Part shown: positions 1 through 5,921 of the stretch, piece after piece
Position numbering within the stretch: position 1 is the stretch's first letter
Layout: every line of letters begins with the position of its first letter
Source of the DNA: an uncultured Collinsella sp.
GTDB taxonomy: Bacteria > Actinomycetota > Coriobacteriia > Coriobacteriales > Coriobacteriaceae
Reading direction: 5' to 3'
Assembly: GCA_900550595.1 (NCBI GenBank)
Contig: URTB01000090.1
Coordinates: 1 to 5,987, forward strand
Length of the DNA stretch: 5,987 bases
Position numbers and translations under genes: made by a program
The notes under the pieces: generated by a model
Databases searched by the model: none
What the model saw: the letters and a program-made list of their open reading frames with translations, nothing else
What the model was told of the DNA's origin: nothing

Positions 1-2016
1 GTCATCTGGACCATGACGCTCGTGACCACGGTCAAGTACGTGGTTATCGCCATGAAGGCCGATAACCACAACGAGGGCGGCATCTTCGCCCTGTTTAGCT
101 TGGTGCGCAAAGTGGCGCCGTGGCTGATCCTTCCCGCCATGATCGGCGGCGCGGCGCTGCTCGCCGACGGCATCCTCACCCCCGCCGTCACGGTTACCAC
201 GGCCATCGAGGGCTTGCGCACTATCGAGTGGGGCCATGCGCTTTTGGGTGACGGCCAGACCAACGTCATCATCATCACCATCATCATTATCTGTGGCCTG
301 TTTGCCATGCAGCGCGCCGGCACCTCGTCGATCGGCAAGCTGTTCGGGCCGCTCATGACGCTGTGGTTCCTGTTCTTGGCTGGCGCCGGCCTGTTCAACA
401 TGCTCGGCAACCTGTCCATCCTACGCGCGCTCAACCCCATCCGCGGCATCATGTTCCTGTTCTCGCCCATCAACCACTCGGGCATCATGGTGCTCGGCTT
501 CGTCTTCCTGTCGACGACCGGCGCCGAGGCGCTCTATTCGGACATGGGCCACGTGGGCAAGGCTAACATCTATGCATCCTGGCCGTTTGTTAAGGCGGCC
601 CTTATCCTCAACTATCTGGGTCAAGGAGCTTGGCTGCTCGCCAATAACTCCAACCCCCAGATGCTCGCGATGGATATCGTCAACCCGTTCTATATGATGC
701 TCCCCGAGCCCCTGCGCCCCTTTGCCATCGTGCTTTCGGCCGTAGCGGCCATCATCGCCTCGCAGGCGCTCATCACCGGCTCGTTCTCGCTGGTATCCGA
801 GGCAACCCGTCTCAATCTCATGCCGCATCTGCGCATCCACTACCCCAGCGACACCAAGGGCCAACTCTATATTCCGCTCGTCAACAACATCATGTGGGTC
901 GGCTGTATCTTCATCGTGCTGCTGTTCCAAAACTCCGAGCGCATGGAGAGCGCCTACGGCCTCGCCATTACCGTGACCATGCTCATGACCACGACGCTTT
1001 TGACGAGCTACATCGCCGGCATCCTCAAGCACAAGCTGGGCGCCTGCGTCTTCGCCCTGCTCTTTGGTGCCATTGAGCTGTGCTTCTTCGCTTCGTGCCT
1101 CACCATGTTCTTTGACGGCGGCTACGTCATGATCTTCCTGGCCGCGCTGCTGTTTGGCCTTATGTACGTGTGGCGCCGCGGCACCGCCATCGAGCGCACG
1201 CAGACGATCCTGCTGCCCGTCTCCAAGTACATTGACCAGCTCGGCCGCCTGCGCAACGACGAGACCTACCCCGTGCTCGCCGACAATCTGGTGTTCCTTA
1301 CCAACAGTCCCGACCCGCTCACGCTCGACCGCGACGTGCTCTACTCCATCTTGGACAAGCACCCCAAGCGTGCCAAGGCATATTGGTTCATCAACGTACA
1401 CGTTACCGACGAGCCCTATACGCACGAGTATTCCGTCGAGACCTTTGGCACAGACTTCCTGTTCCGCGTGCGCTTGGACCTGGGTTTTAAGGTCAACCAG
1501 CGCATCAACGCCTACCTGCGCCAGATCGTTGGCGACCTGATGGCCTCGGGAGAGCTGCCACCGCAGCACCACACCTACTCCATCTACGAGACGCGCGGCA
1601 ACGTGGGCGACTTCCGTTTTTGCATGCTGCGCAAGATGCTCGCCCCCGAAACGGACATCAACCGCAACGACCATCGCGTCATGGCCATCAAGTACGCCGT
1701 CCGCCGCGCCTGCGGAAGCCCGGCACGTTGGTATGGTCTCGAAAACTCGGCCATCATCATCGAGTACGTGCCACTGTTTGCCCGCATGCGCCCGGCCGTT
1801 AAGCTCGTGCGCACCCAGGTGCCGCTCGAGGTTCAGATCGAAGAGGCCGAGGAAATGGAAGTCGATATCTTCTCGGACGACTTGGTCAACGGCAACGAAG
1901 CCGGTAGGAATATGAACGTCGATCCCACCGAGCTGCTCGAGAGCGTCGCCGATACGCCCGAGCAACAGCAACTCGACGGACTCGAGAGCACCCAGCTCAA
2001 CGACGCCAACTTCTAA
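1..2016 (+). CDS. kup: Kup family potassium uptake transporter, 5' end outside window
   Basis: Low-affinity K+ uptake protein of the Kup/HAK/KUP family, an integral membrane K+/H+ symporter. The reading frame is open from base 1 (V-I-W-T before the first ATG at 13). That ATG is internal, so about 50-60 N-terminal residues, including TM1, are missing by comparison with E. coli Kup. 671 residues are visible. Family signatures in order: KADNHNEGG (visible residues 19-27), ADGILTPAVTVTTAIEGL (from residue 55), AEALYSDMGHVG (about 175-186), NYLGQGAWLL, then PFYMMLP and SQALITGSFSLVSEA. Hydrophobic segments continue to about residue 395. The rest is the cytoplasmic C-terminal domain (KYIDQLGRLRNDETYPVLADNLVFLTN onward, RxNAYLRQIV). 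The E. coli protein ends near the counterpart of LEVQI (codon ending at 1839). Here 58 more residues follow, with 17 Asp/Glu and one Arg. A terminator follows directly. The family call is very secure; the promoter and start are outside the window. Confidence 0.97.
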   Translation, partial: VIWTMTLVTTVKYVVIAMKADNHNEGGIFALFSLVRKVAPWLILPAMIGGAALLADGILTPAVTVTTAIEGLRTIEWGHALLGDGQTNVIIITIIIICGLFAMQRAGTSSIGKLFGPLMTLWFLFLAGAGLFNMLGNLSILRALNPIRGIMFLFSPINHSGIMVLGFVFLSTTGAEALYSDMGHVGKANIYASWPFVKAALILNYLGQGAWLLANNSNPQMLAMDIVNPFYMMLPEPLRPFAIVLSAVAAIIASQALITGSFSLVSEATRLNLMPHLRIHYPSDTKGQLYIPLVNNIMWVGCIFIVLLFQNSERMESAYGLAITVTMLMTTTLLTSYIAGILKHKLGACVFALLFGAIELCFFASCLTMFFDGGYVMIFLAALLFGLMYVWRRGTAIERTQTILLPVSKYIDQLGRLRNDETYPVLADNLVFLTNSPDPLTLDRDVLYSILDKHPKRAKAYWFINVHVTDEPYTHEYSVETFGTDFLFRVRLDLGFKVNQRINAYLRQIVGDLMASGELPPQHHTYSIYETRGNVGDFRFCMLRKMLAPETDINRNDHRVMAIKYAVRRACGSPARWYGLENSAIIIEYVPLFARMRPAVKLVRTQVPLEVQIEEAEEMEVDIFSDDLVNGNEAGRNMNVDPTELLESVADTPEQQQLDGLESTQLNDANF

Positions 2017-2039
2017 CACGCCACCAGCCATTGACGACA

Positions 2040-2076
2040 ACGGCTCCGCATCTCATAAAAGGTGCGGAGCCGTTTT
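2040..2076 (+). terminator. Rho-independent terminator of kup
   Basis: A 14-bp stem is formed by 2040-2053 (ACGGCTCCGCATCT) and 2060-2073 (AGGTGCGGAGCCGT), with one G-U wobble and a six-base loop (2054-2059). T residues run from 2073 to 2076. It begins 24 bases after the kup stop. On the minus strand the same hairpin has a C-A mismatch instead of the wobble and is followed by TGTCG rather than a T-run. It therefore serves kup best, but it is also the only hairpin found downstream of the convergent bile salt hydrolase gene. Confidence 0.9.
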
Positions 2077-2097
2077 ATGTCGCAACGGACCGGTGAG

Positions 2098-3063
2098 CTA
2101 CGAACGACGCGGCTCGGGAACCACGAGCCTATCGGGGCTCGCACCCTCGGCATCCATCAGGCTCACGTAGCGAATCGACGGATCCCCATACATCGCGTAG
2201 TAATAATTGCCCGTGCGCGCGCTAAAGCATCCGGTGTAGATAGTCTTCTCGAACTTGCCATCGCCCATCCTGGACGCCCCCTCAATCATCACCACGCCCT
2301 CGAGTGAACGGAACATGCGGACGACGTTTTCGGTCTCGCTCTCCTTTTGCGGGTAATTGGCATTGAGGTACGCCGCCTTTACAAAACGGCTCGGCGAATA
2401 GCAGTCACCCGGAATACCGCGCATGCCGGCACCCGCGCCATAGGGCTTGAGCTCGGCGCCACGCCATGTCGCCGTCTGCGGAAAATCGCTTGTGGCCGTG
2501 ATATAGGTGCGCAGGTTTTCCATGTGCCACGGGAAGGTGGGCTGATTGGCAAGGGTGTCGACCGGATCGTCGTATACATGCAGGCCGTCAGCCATCATCT
2601 CGACCACGATGCTACGCTGGCTGTCGCCGATAATCCAATGGAGCAGCGACACGCCCAGCCCCTCTCCTGCAGATTTGGCGACAATCACCGTATCGCGCAG
2701 CGCAGCCTCGACCTCGTCGACCGTCGAGAACGTCGCTGCCACCCACAGGGGAAACTCATAGGCTGCGATATTGGTCTTGCCGTCGACAGGGTCCTCGGCA
2801 TACTCGGCATAACCCGGGAAATTGAGACCCGCCACGGCGAGGCCCGCATCGTTGCCGCAGTCGAAGAACATGGGATAGTTCTTGTAATCGATGCACATAC
2901 CGATCACCGCGTGTGCCGCTGTTGCGTCGTCGATAAACGAATACGGAATGTGAAACCCGCGCGGCATCACGCGAACCTGTTGGCCGTAGTCAAAGCTCCA
3001 GTCGAGGTTGCGGCCTAGATACATGTGGCCAGAATTATCGGTAAATCGAATGCTCGTACACAT
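2098..3063 (-). CDS. bsh: Choloylglycine hydrolase / conjugated bile salt hydrolase
   Basis: Ntn-hydrolase of the choloylglycine hydrolase family. It hydrolyses the amide bond of glycine- or taurine-conjugated bile salts and is normally cytoplasmic in gut bacteria; no signal peptide is seen. The protein is 321 residues, in the usual 315-335 range. The start is the ATG at 3063-3061, because it places Cys at position 2. After Met removal this Cys becomes the N-terminal nucleophile. A full AGGAGG lies four bases upstream. A longer in-frame ATG at 3126 would add 21 residues before the Cys and is rejected. Active-site residues seen: Cys2, Arg18 and Asp21 (GRNLDW), Asn81 (AGLNFP), Asn173 (LANQPTF) and Arg226 (SPSRF). 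Asn81, rather than the Tyr of classical penicillin V acylases, favours bile salts. From memory, stretches such as NFPGYA, HMENLR and MGDGKFE resemble Bifidobacterium longum BSH. One oddity is Ala172 before the catalytic Asn, where Thr is usual. It converges on kup and is separated by a terminator from the deformylase-like gene upstream. Confidence 0.95.
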   Translation of the reverse strand: MCTSIRFTDNSGHMYLGRNLDWSFDYGQQVRVMPRGFHIPYSFIDDATAAHAVIGMCIDYKNYPMFFDCGNDAGLAVAGLNFPGYAEYAEDPVDGKTNIAAYEFPLWVAATFSTVDEVEAALRDTVIVAKSAGEGLGVSLLHWIIGDSQRSIVVEMMADGLHVYDDPVDTLANQPTFPWHMENLRTYITATSDFPQTATWRGAELKPYGAGAGMRGIPGDCYSPSRFVKAAYLNANYPQKESETENVVRMFRSLEGVVMIEGASRMGDGKFEKTIYTGCFSARTGNYYYAMYGDPSIRYVSLMDAEGASPDRLVVPEPRRS

Positions 3064-3067
3064 AGCG

Positions 3068-3073
3068 CCTCCT
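3068..3073 (-). promoter_or_regulatory. Shine-Dalgarno site of bsh (AGGAGG)
   Basis: The minus strand reads AGGAGG-CGCT-ATG, a full anti-16S match with a short four-base spacer. It fixes the start at the Met before Cys2. The site lies inside two possible stems (see findings), so it may be partly occluded in a longer transcript. Confidence 0.85.
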
Positions 3074-3126
3074 AGCTTTACGTTCCTGCTAAGGTTATTG
3101 TCACCAAACAAAAAGGCGCTAAACAC

Positions 3127-3162
3127 AAAAGCCCGGACATGACAACAATGTCACGCCCGGAC
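3127..3162 (-). terminator. Rho-independent terminator of the deformylase-like gene
   Basis: Read on the minus strand, GTCCGGGCGTGACA (3162-3149) pairs with TGTCATGTCCGGGC (3144-3131) over 14 positions with three G-U wobbles. The loop is TTGT, followed by TTTT and then GTGTTT. It starts 32 bases after the stop codon of the gene at 3614-3195. On the plus strand the three wobbles become C-A mismatches and no T-run follows, so the element is directional. It probably uncouples bsh from the gene upstream. Confidence 0.88.
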
Positions 3163-3194
3163 CAAAAGAGACGAAGTGTGGTGCTTTGTTCCCC

Positions 3195-3614
3195 TTAGAC
3201 CAACTTTCCTAGACAGTGGTCAATCATGTGCTGGATCATCTGTGCCTCAAAGCCCGCGTAGTCGCGGCGGCACTCCTTCATCTTGCCGTCGACGATCTGA
3301 TCAAAGGCGACCTTGCACTTGATATAGCGCGTGGACTTGGTGACCTCCTCGTGCGTCAGGCAGCTCTCCTCCATCTTGCTGGCGCCCAGGCCAAACACCA
3401 GACGGGGGTTGTAGAGCACATGGGGCTCGCCGGCGTCGTCCAGGTAGACGCAGACCTTCTTGGTGACGCCGATCTGGTTGGCGGCAAGGCAGCCGGCATC
3501 GTCGAGCGACTTAATGGTATCGATCAGGTCCTGTGCGACCGACTCGTCCTCGACGGTCGCAACCTCGCAACGCTGGGACAGGATAGCCTCGTCGTGGCAA
3601 AGCTCTTTAATCAT
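3195..3614 (-). CDS. Peptide deformylase-like protein with altered active site
   Basis: 139-residue soluble protein with the peptide deformylase (PDF) fold pattern. It resembles the short 135-145 residue paralogues of Gram-positive gut bacteria more than the 150-190 residue housekeeping Def. Motif 1 is AGCLAANQIG (residues 40-49), keeping LAAxQ, but with Cys42 where the second Gly of GxGLAAxQ is expected. Motif 2 is EESCLT (82-87), keeping metal ligand Cys85, with Ser84 in place of Gly. Motif 3 is QHMIDHCLG (128-136), keeping metal ligands His129 and His133, but with Met130 replacing the catalytic Glu of HExxDH. I checked Met130 by back-reading the bases at 3227-3225. Metal binding looks possible; normal deformylation is doubtful. 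The start is taken at 3614 because GGAGGAA lies just upstream. An in-frame ATG at 3626 would add four residues but has no Shine-Dalgarno site, and the chosen site overlaps it. A -10 box lies at 3648-3653. The family is fairly sure, the function is not. Confidence 0.82.
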   Translation of the reverse strand: MIKELCHDEAILSQRCEVATVEDESVAQDLIDTIKSLDDAGCLAANQIGVTKKVCVYLDDAGEPHVLYNPRLVFGLGASKMEESCLTHEEVTKSTRYIKCKVAFDQIVDGKMKECRRDYAGFEAQMIQHMIDHCLGKLV

Positions 3615-3617
3615 ACG

Positions 3618-3624
3618 TTCCTCC
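3618..3624 (-). promoter_or_regulatory. Shine-Dalgarno site deciding the start of the deformylase-like gene
   Basis: The minus strand reads ATGGAGGAACGTATG. GGAGG ends five bases before the second ATG (3614-3612) and overlaps the first ATG (3626-3624). The first ATG is preceded by GACCCCT, which gives no pairing with 16S rRNA. Translation therefore very likely starts at 3614. Confidence 0.75.
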
Positions 3625-3647
3625 ATAGGGGTCGTTGTAACCGCTTA

Positions 3648-3653
3648 AGTATA
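3648..3653 (-). promoter_or_regulatory. Probable -10 box (TATACT) of the deformylase-like gene
   Basis: TATACT on the minus strand matches the sigma-70-type -10 consensus at five of six bases. It would give a start near 3641 and a leader of roughly 27 bases to the ATG at 3614. No good -35 hexamer is visible; the best is TTCGCA at a long 19-base spacing. The call rests on the -10 box and its position. Confidence 0.5.
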
Positions 3654-3746
3654 CGGTACCCACACATTTTCATGCGAAAAATACCGTCCGTCTGCTACGA
3701 AGCGCCGAACATCAACATGCGAGGAACAACAGCGTCGTAAAGGGGC

Positions 3747-3752
3747 TATAGT
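3747..3752 (+). promoter_or_regulatory. Possible -10 box (TATAGT) of the NCS2 permease gene
   Basis: TATAGT lies 55 bases before the ATG at 3808, in the divergent intergenic region. It would start transcripts near 3759. No convincing -35 hexamer is found 16-18 bases upstream. The leader would include a 6-bp hairpin, TCGGCC (3770-3775) with GGCCGA (3785-3790), just before the ribosome binding site. No purine riboswitch core is recognisable in the leader. Confidence 0.35.
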
Positions 3753-3796
3753 GGGAGCGTTCGTGTCAATCGGCCTAAACTCGGGGCCGAACAAGG

Positions 3797-3802
3797 AAAG
3801 GG
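3797..3802 (+). promoter_or_regulatory. Ribosome binding site of the NCS2 permease (AAAGGG)
   Basis: AAGGAAAGGG at 3793-3802 offers AAAGGG five bases, or AAGGA ten bases, before the ATG at 3808. This supports 3808 over the in-frame GTG at 3751, which overlaps the TATAGT box. The ATG at 3804 is out of frame with the permease. Confidence 0.6.
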
Positions 3803-3807
3803 TATGC

Positions 3808-5118
3808 ATGGACGAACTATTTCACGTCAGCGAGCGCAAGTCCACAATCGGGACCGAACTCCGCGCTGGACTGACAACATTCCTGGCGATGGCCTACATC
3901 ATCGCCGTCAACCCTGCGGTGCTCTCGGGCGCCGGCATCGATGCGGGAGCGCTCGCCTGCGCCACCTGCCTGGGCGCCGGCATCATGACCATCTGCATGG
4001 GCATCTTCGCCAACCGCCCGCTCGCCTGCGCGTCGGGCTTAGGCGTCAACGCGATGATTGCTGGAATCACCACCACCGTCTGCGGCGGTGACTGGCACGT
4101 GGCCATGAGCGTCATCTTCCTTGAGGGCGTCGTCATCTTGCTGCTCGTGCTTTGTGGCCTGCGCGAGGCCATCATGGACGCCATCCCGGTTGTCCTGCGT
4201 CACGCCATCTCGGTGGGTCTGGGCCTGTTCATCGCCATGATTGGCCTGTGCGATGCCGGCATTATCACCGCTGGCGCCGGTACACTCGTCGGTCTGGGCG
4301 ACATCACCTCCCCCACCTTCATCGTCGGCATCATCTCCATCCTGGTGACAGTCGCCCTCGCCTGCCGCAACGTCCCCGGCTCGCTGCTCATCGGCATCGT
4401 CGTCGCCGTCATCGCCGGTATCCCCCTAGGTGTGACCCATGCTCCGACCGGTATCATCGCCCCGCTCGACTTCTCGAGCATCGGTGGCCCCATCGCCGAC
4501 GCCGGCGGCGTGCCCGCCATCGTCAAGGTCCTTACCGACCCCACGCTCCTCGTCATCTCGTTCTCGCTGCTCATGAGTGACTTCTTCGACACCATGGGCA
4601 CCGCGATGGCCGTGGCCAAGCAGGGCGAGTTCCTCACCGACGACGGCAACGTCGAGAATATCAAGGAGATCCTGATCGTCGACTCCGCCGCCGCTGCTGT
4701 GGGCGGTTTCATGGGCGTCTCCTCCATCACCACCTTCGTCGAGTCCACTTCCGGCGCCGCCGACGGTGGCCGCACGGGCCTCACCTCCGTCACCACCGGC
4801 GTGCTGTTCATTCTCGCCGCGTTCTTCTCCCCCATCGTCACCATCGTTTCCAGCGCCGCCACCTGCGGTGCTCTGGTCTACGTCGGCTACCTCATGATGA
4901 GCGAGGCCTCCGAGATCGACTGGTCCGACGTGTCGCAGGGTTTCCCGGCGTTCATGATTGTCGCCGGCGTGCCCTTCACCTACTCCATCTCTGCCGGCAT
5001 TGGCCTGGGCTTTATCGCCTACGTGATCGTCGCGCTCTTTAAGGGCGAGGCCTCCAAGATCAAGCCGCTCATGTGGATCGCAGCCCTTGCCTTCCTCGTC
5101 TACTTCTTCGTGGCGTAA
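3808..5118 (+). CDS. NCS2 family nucleobase permease (AzgA/PbuG-type purine transporter)
   Basis: Integral membrane nucleobase:cation symporter of the xanthine/uracil permease superfamily, in the branch holding adenine and hypoxanthine/guanine permeases (AzgA, PbuG/PbuO, E. coli AdeP/GhxP). 436 residues, typical for the branch. Signatures: the N-terminal lead into TM1, ELRAGLTTFLAMAYIIAVNP (residues 17-36); ANRPLACASGLGVNA (68-82), the Gly/Asn-rich TM3 substrate motif; SDFFDTMGT with Asp261 (257-265) in TM8; and GVSSITTFVES with Glu312, then GGRTGLT (303-326) in the TM10 region. The acidic residues Asp261 and Glu312 correspond to the conserved substrate-site positions of the family. About 14 hydrophobic segments are expected, and the pattern to the C-terminal VYFFVA fits. 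The gene is divergent from the deformylase-like gene and has its own terminator. It is probably a purine importer; the exact base (adenine, guanine, hypoxanthine or xanthine) cannot be read from the sequence. Confidence 0.95.
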   Translation: MDELFHVSERKSTIGTELRAGLTTFLAMAYIIAVNPAVLSGAGIDAGALACATCLGAGIMTICMGIFANRPLACASGLGVNAMIAGITTTVCGGDWHVAMSVIFLEGVVILLLVLCGLREAIMDAIPVVLRHAISVGLGLFIAMIGLCDAGIITAGAGTLVGLGDITSPTFIVGIISILVTVALACRNVPGSLLIGIVVAVIAGIPLGVTHAPTGIIAPLDFSSIGGPIADAGGVPAIVKVLTDPTLLVISFSLLMSDFFDTMGTAMAVAKQGEFLTDDGNVENIKEILIVDSAAAAVGGFMGVSSITTFVESTSGAADGGRTGLTSVTTGVLFILAAFFSPIVTIVSSAATCGALVYVGYLMMSEASEIDWSDVSQGFPAFMIVAGVPFTYSISAGIGLGFIAYVIVALFKGEASKIKPLMWIAALAFLVYFFVA

Positions 5119-5145
5119 CGGCATAGTCTGCTAAAGCAGAACATC

Positions 5146-5186
5146 AAGGCGCGGAGTCGCATCGAGCGGCTCCGCGCCTTTCTTTT
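5146..5186 (+). terminator. Rho-independent terminator of the NCS2 permease gene
   Basis: A 15-bp stem pairs AAGGCGCGGAGTCGC (5146-5160) with GCGGCTCCGCGCCTT (5166-5180), with a single T-G wobble. The loop is ATCGA, followed by TCTTTT. It begins 27 bases after the stop codon. A small extra hairpin, TCTGC-TAAA-GCAGA (5127-5140), precedes it. It likely blocks read-through into the esterase gene. Confidence 0.92.
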
Positions 5187-5215
5187 AGCGTCTGCCCCCG
5201 CGCCAGCGTGCGACA

Positions 5216-5230
5216 ATTGAGGCTGTCAAT
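5216..5230 (+). promoter_or_regulatory. Short dyad, possible operator upstream of the esterase gene
   Basis: ATTGA-GGCTG-TCAAT is a 5-bp-arm inverted repeat with a 5-base spacer. It overlaps a second dyad, GACA (5212-5215) with TGTC (5224-5227). It lies between the permease terminator and the probable TTG start at 5256, where a promoter or operator would be expected. Arms this short can arise by chance, and no clear -35/-10 pair is visible around it. Confidence 0.25.
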
Positions 5231-5255
5231 ATCACAACACCGAGAGAAGCCTGCC

Positions 5256-5921
5256 TTGGAAGCGCATCATAAGCAGATAACCGTTTACTCAGAGTGTGCG
5301 GAAGGCGCGCCCGTCATCTACCTCCCCGTGGTTATGGGCGACGGTAGTGAAGTCTACGAGCGCTGCCGAGAGCTCGACTGCCCGCCATTCACCCTTGTCG
5401 CCATTGGAGGGCTCGATTGGAATCGCGAGCTTAGCCCCTGGGAATGTGAGGGAACTATACGAGATGCCGAGCCCTTTGGTGGACAGGCTGCTGGTTTTCT
5501 TGACGAGTTGTTGAAGCAGATAATCCCAGAGGCCGAATCATCACTTCCCTGCCCGCCCACCTGGCGCGGCATTGCCGGCTACTCGTTGGCGGGTCTTTTT
5601 TCACTGTGGGCACTTTGGCAAACAGATGTCTTTGAGCGCGCGGCAAGTGCATCGGGGTCGCTGTGGTTCCCCGGCTTTATCGACTACGCGCGCGAGCGCA
5701 CGATGACAGCTACGCCCGACGCTGCCTATCTGTCGCTCGGTAAAAAGGAAACCAAGACGCCCAACCGCATGATGCGGCACGTACTCGACGATACGCGTGC
5801 GATGGAAGAGCTGTTTATCGAGCATGACATTCCAACAACGCTGGAGCTCAACCCCGGCAACCACTTTGCTCAAACTGACCTGCGCATGGCGCGCGGCATC
5901 CACTGGATACTGACGCATTAA
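5256..5921 (+). CDS. Alpha/beta-hydrolase, putative esterase
   Basis: Small cytoplasmic alpha/beta-hydrolase of the putative esterase type (esterase D / Fes-like superfamily). From the TTG at 5256 it is 221 residues. The nucleophile elbow is GYSLAG with Ser110 (residues 108-113), followed by the helix LFSLWAL, as in the GHSLGGLF class. The catalytic His is likely His203 in NPGNHF. The acid is likely Glu165 in LGKKETKT, in the position where related hydrolases carry a Gly-x-x-Glu loop. There is no signal peptide or membrane segment. Start choice: no ATG is available near the N terminus. The TTG gives MEAHHKQITVY, which runs straight into the first beta strand, and follows the purine-rich GAGAGAAG. 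An in-frame GTG at 5208 would add 16 residues but has no Shine-Dalgarno site and lies only 21 bases after the upstream T-run. The stop codon is part of the following terminator. The fold is fairly secure; the substrate is unknown. Confidence 0.85.
   Translation: MEAHHKQITVYSECAEGAPVIYLPVVMGDGSEVYERCRELDCPPFTLVAIGGLDWNRELSPWECEGTIRDAEPFGGQAAGFLDELLKQIIPEAESSLPCPPTWRGIAGYSLAGLFSLWALWQTDVFERAASASGSLWFPGFIDYARERTMTATPDAAYLSLGKKETKTPNRMMRHVLDDTRAMEELFIEHDIPTTLELNPGNHFAQTDLRMARGIHWILTH

Noticed and set aside
421..2040. Long open frame (539 codons) on the minus strand opposite kup
   Set aside because: The plus frame is an unmistakable Kup. The antisense frame is rich in Glu/His/Arg/Val/Gly without any recognisable domain, as expected when a GC-rich gene is read backwards.
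2347..3018. 223-codon open frame on the plus strand opposite the bile salt hydrolase
   Set aside because: It is the shadow of a gene with all active-site residues intact. It shows no family motif and no ribosome binding site.
3064..3126. Upstream ATG extension of the bile salt hydrolase (21 extra residues)
   Set aside because: It would bury the catalytic Cys internally. The ATG at 3063 has AGGAGG and gives the Met-Cys start required by the family.
3216..3740. 174-codon plus-strand open frame across the deformylase-like gene
   Set aside because: Antisense shadow. The minus frame has PDF motifs in correct order and spacing, a Shine-Dalgarno site and a terminator.
3751..3807. GTG start for the permease 19 codons upstream
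   Set aside because: AAAGGGG lies before it, but the GTG overlaps the TATAGT box. Family members begin about 20 residues before the TTFLAMAY motif, which fits the ATG at 3808.
3627..3807. Possible purine riboswitch before the permease
   Set aside because: I looked for the conserved junction and loop sequences of the purine aptamer and found none.
4200..5124. Two long minus-strand open frames opposite the NCS2 permease
   Set aside because: Low-complexity Met/Thr/Pro-rich and Gly/Asp/Glu-rich composition mirrors the codons of a membrane protein; there is no independent support.
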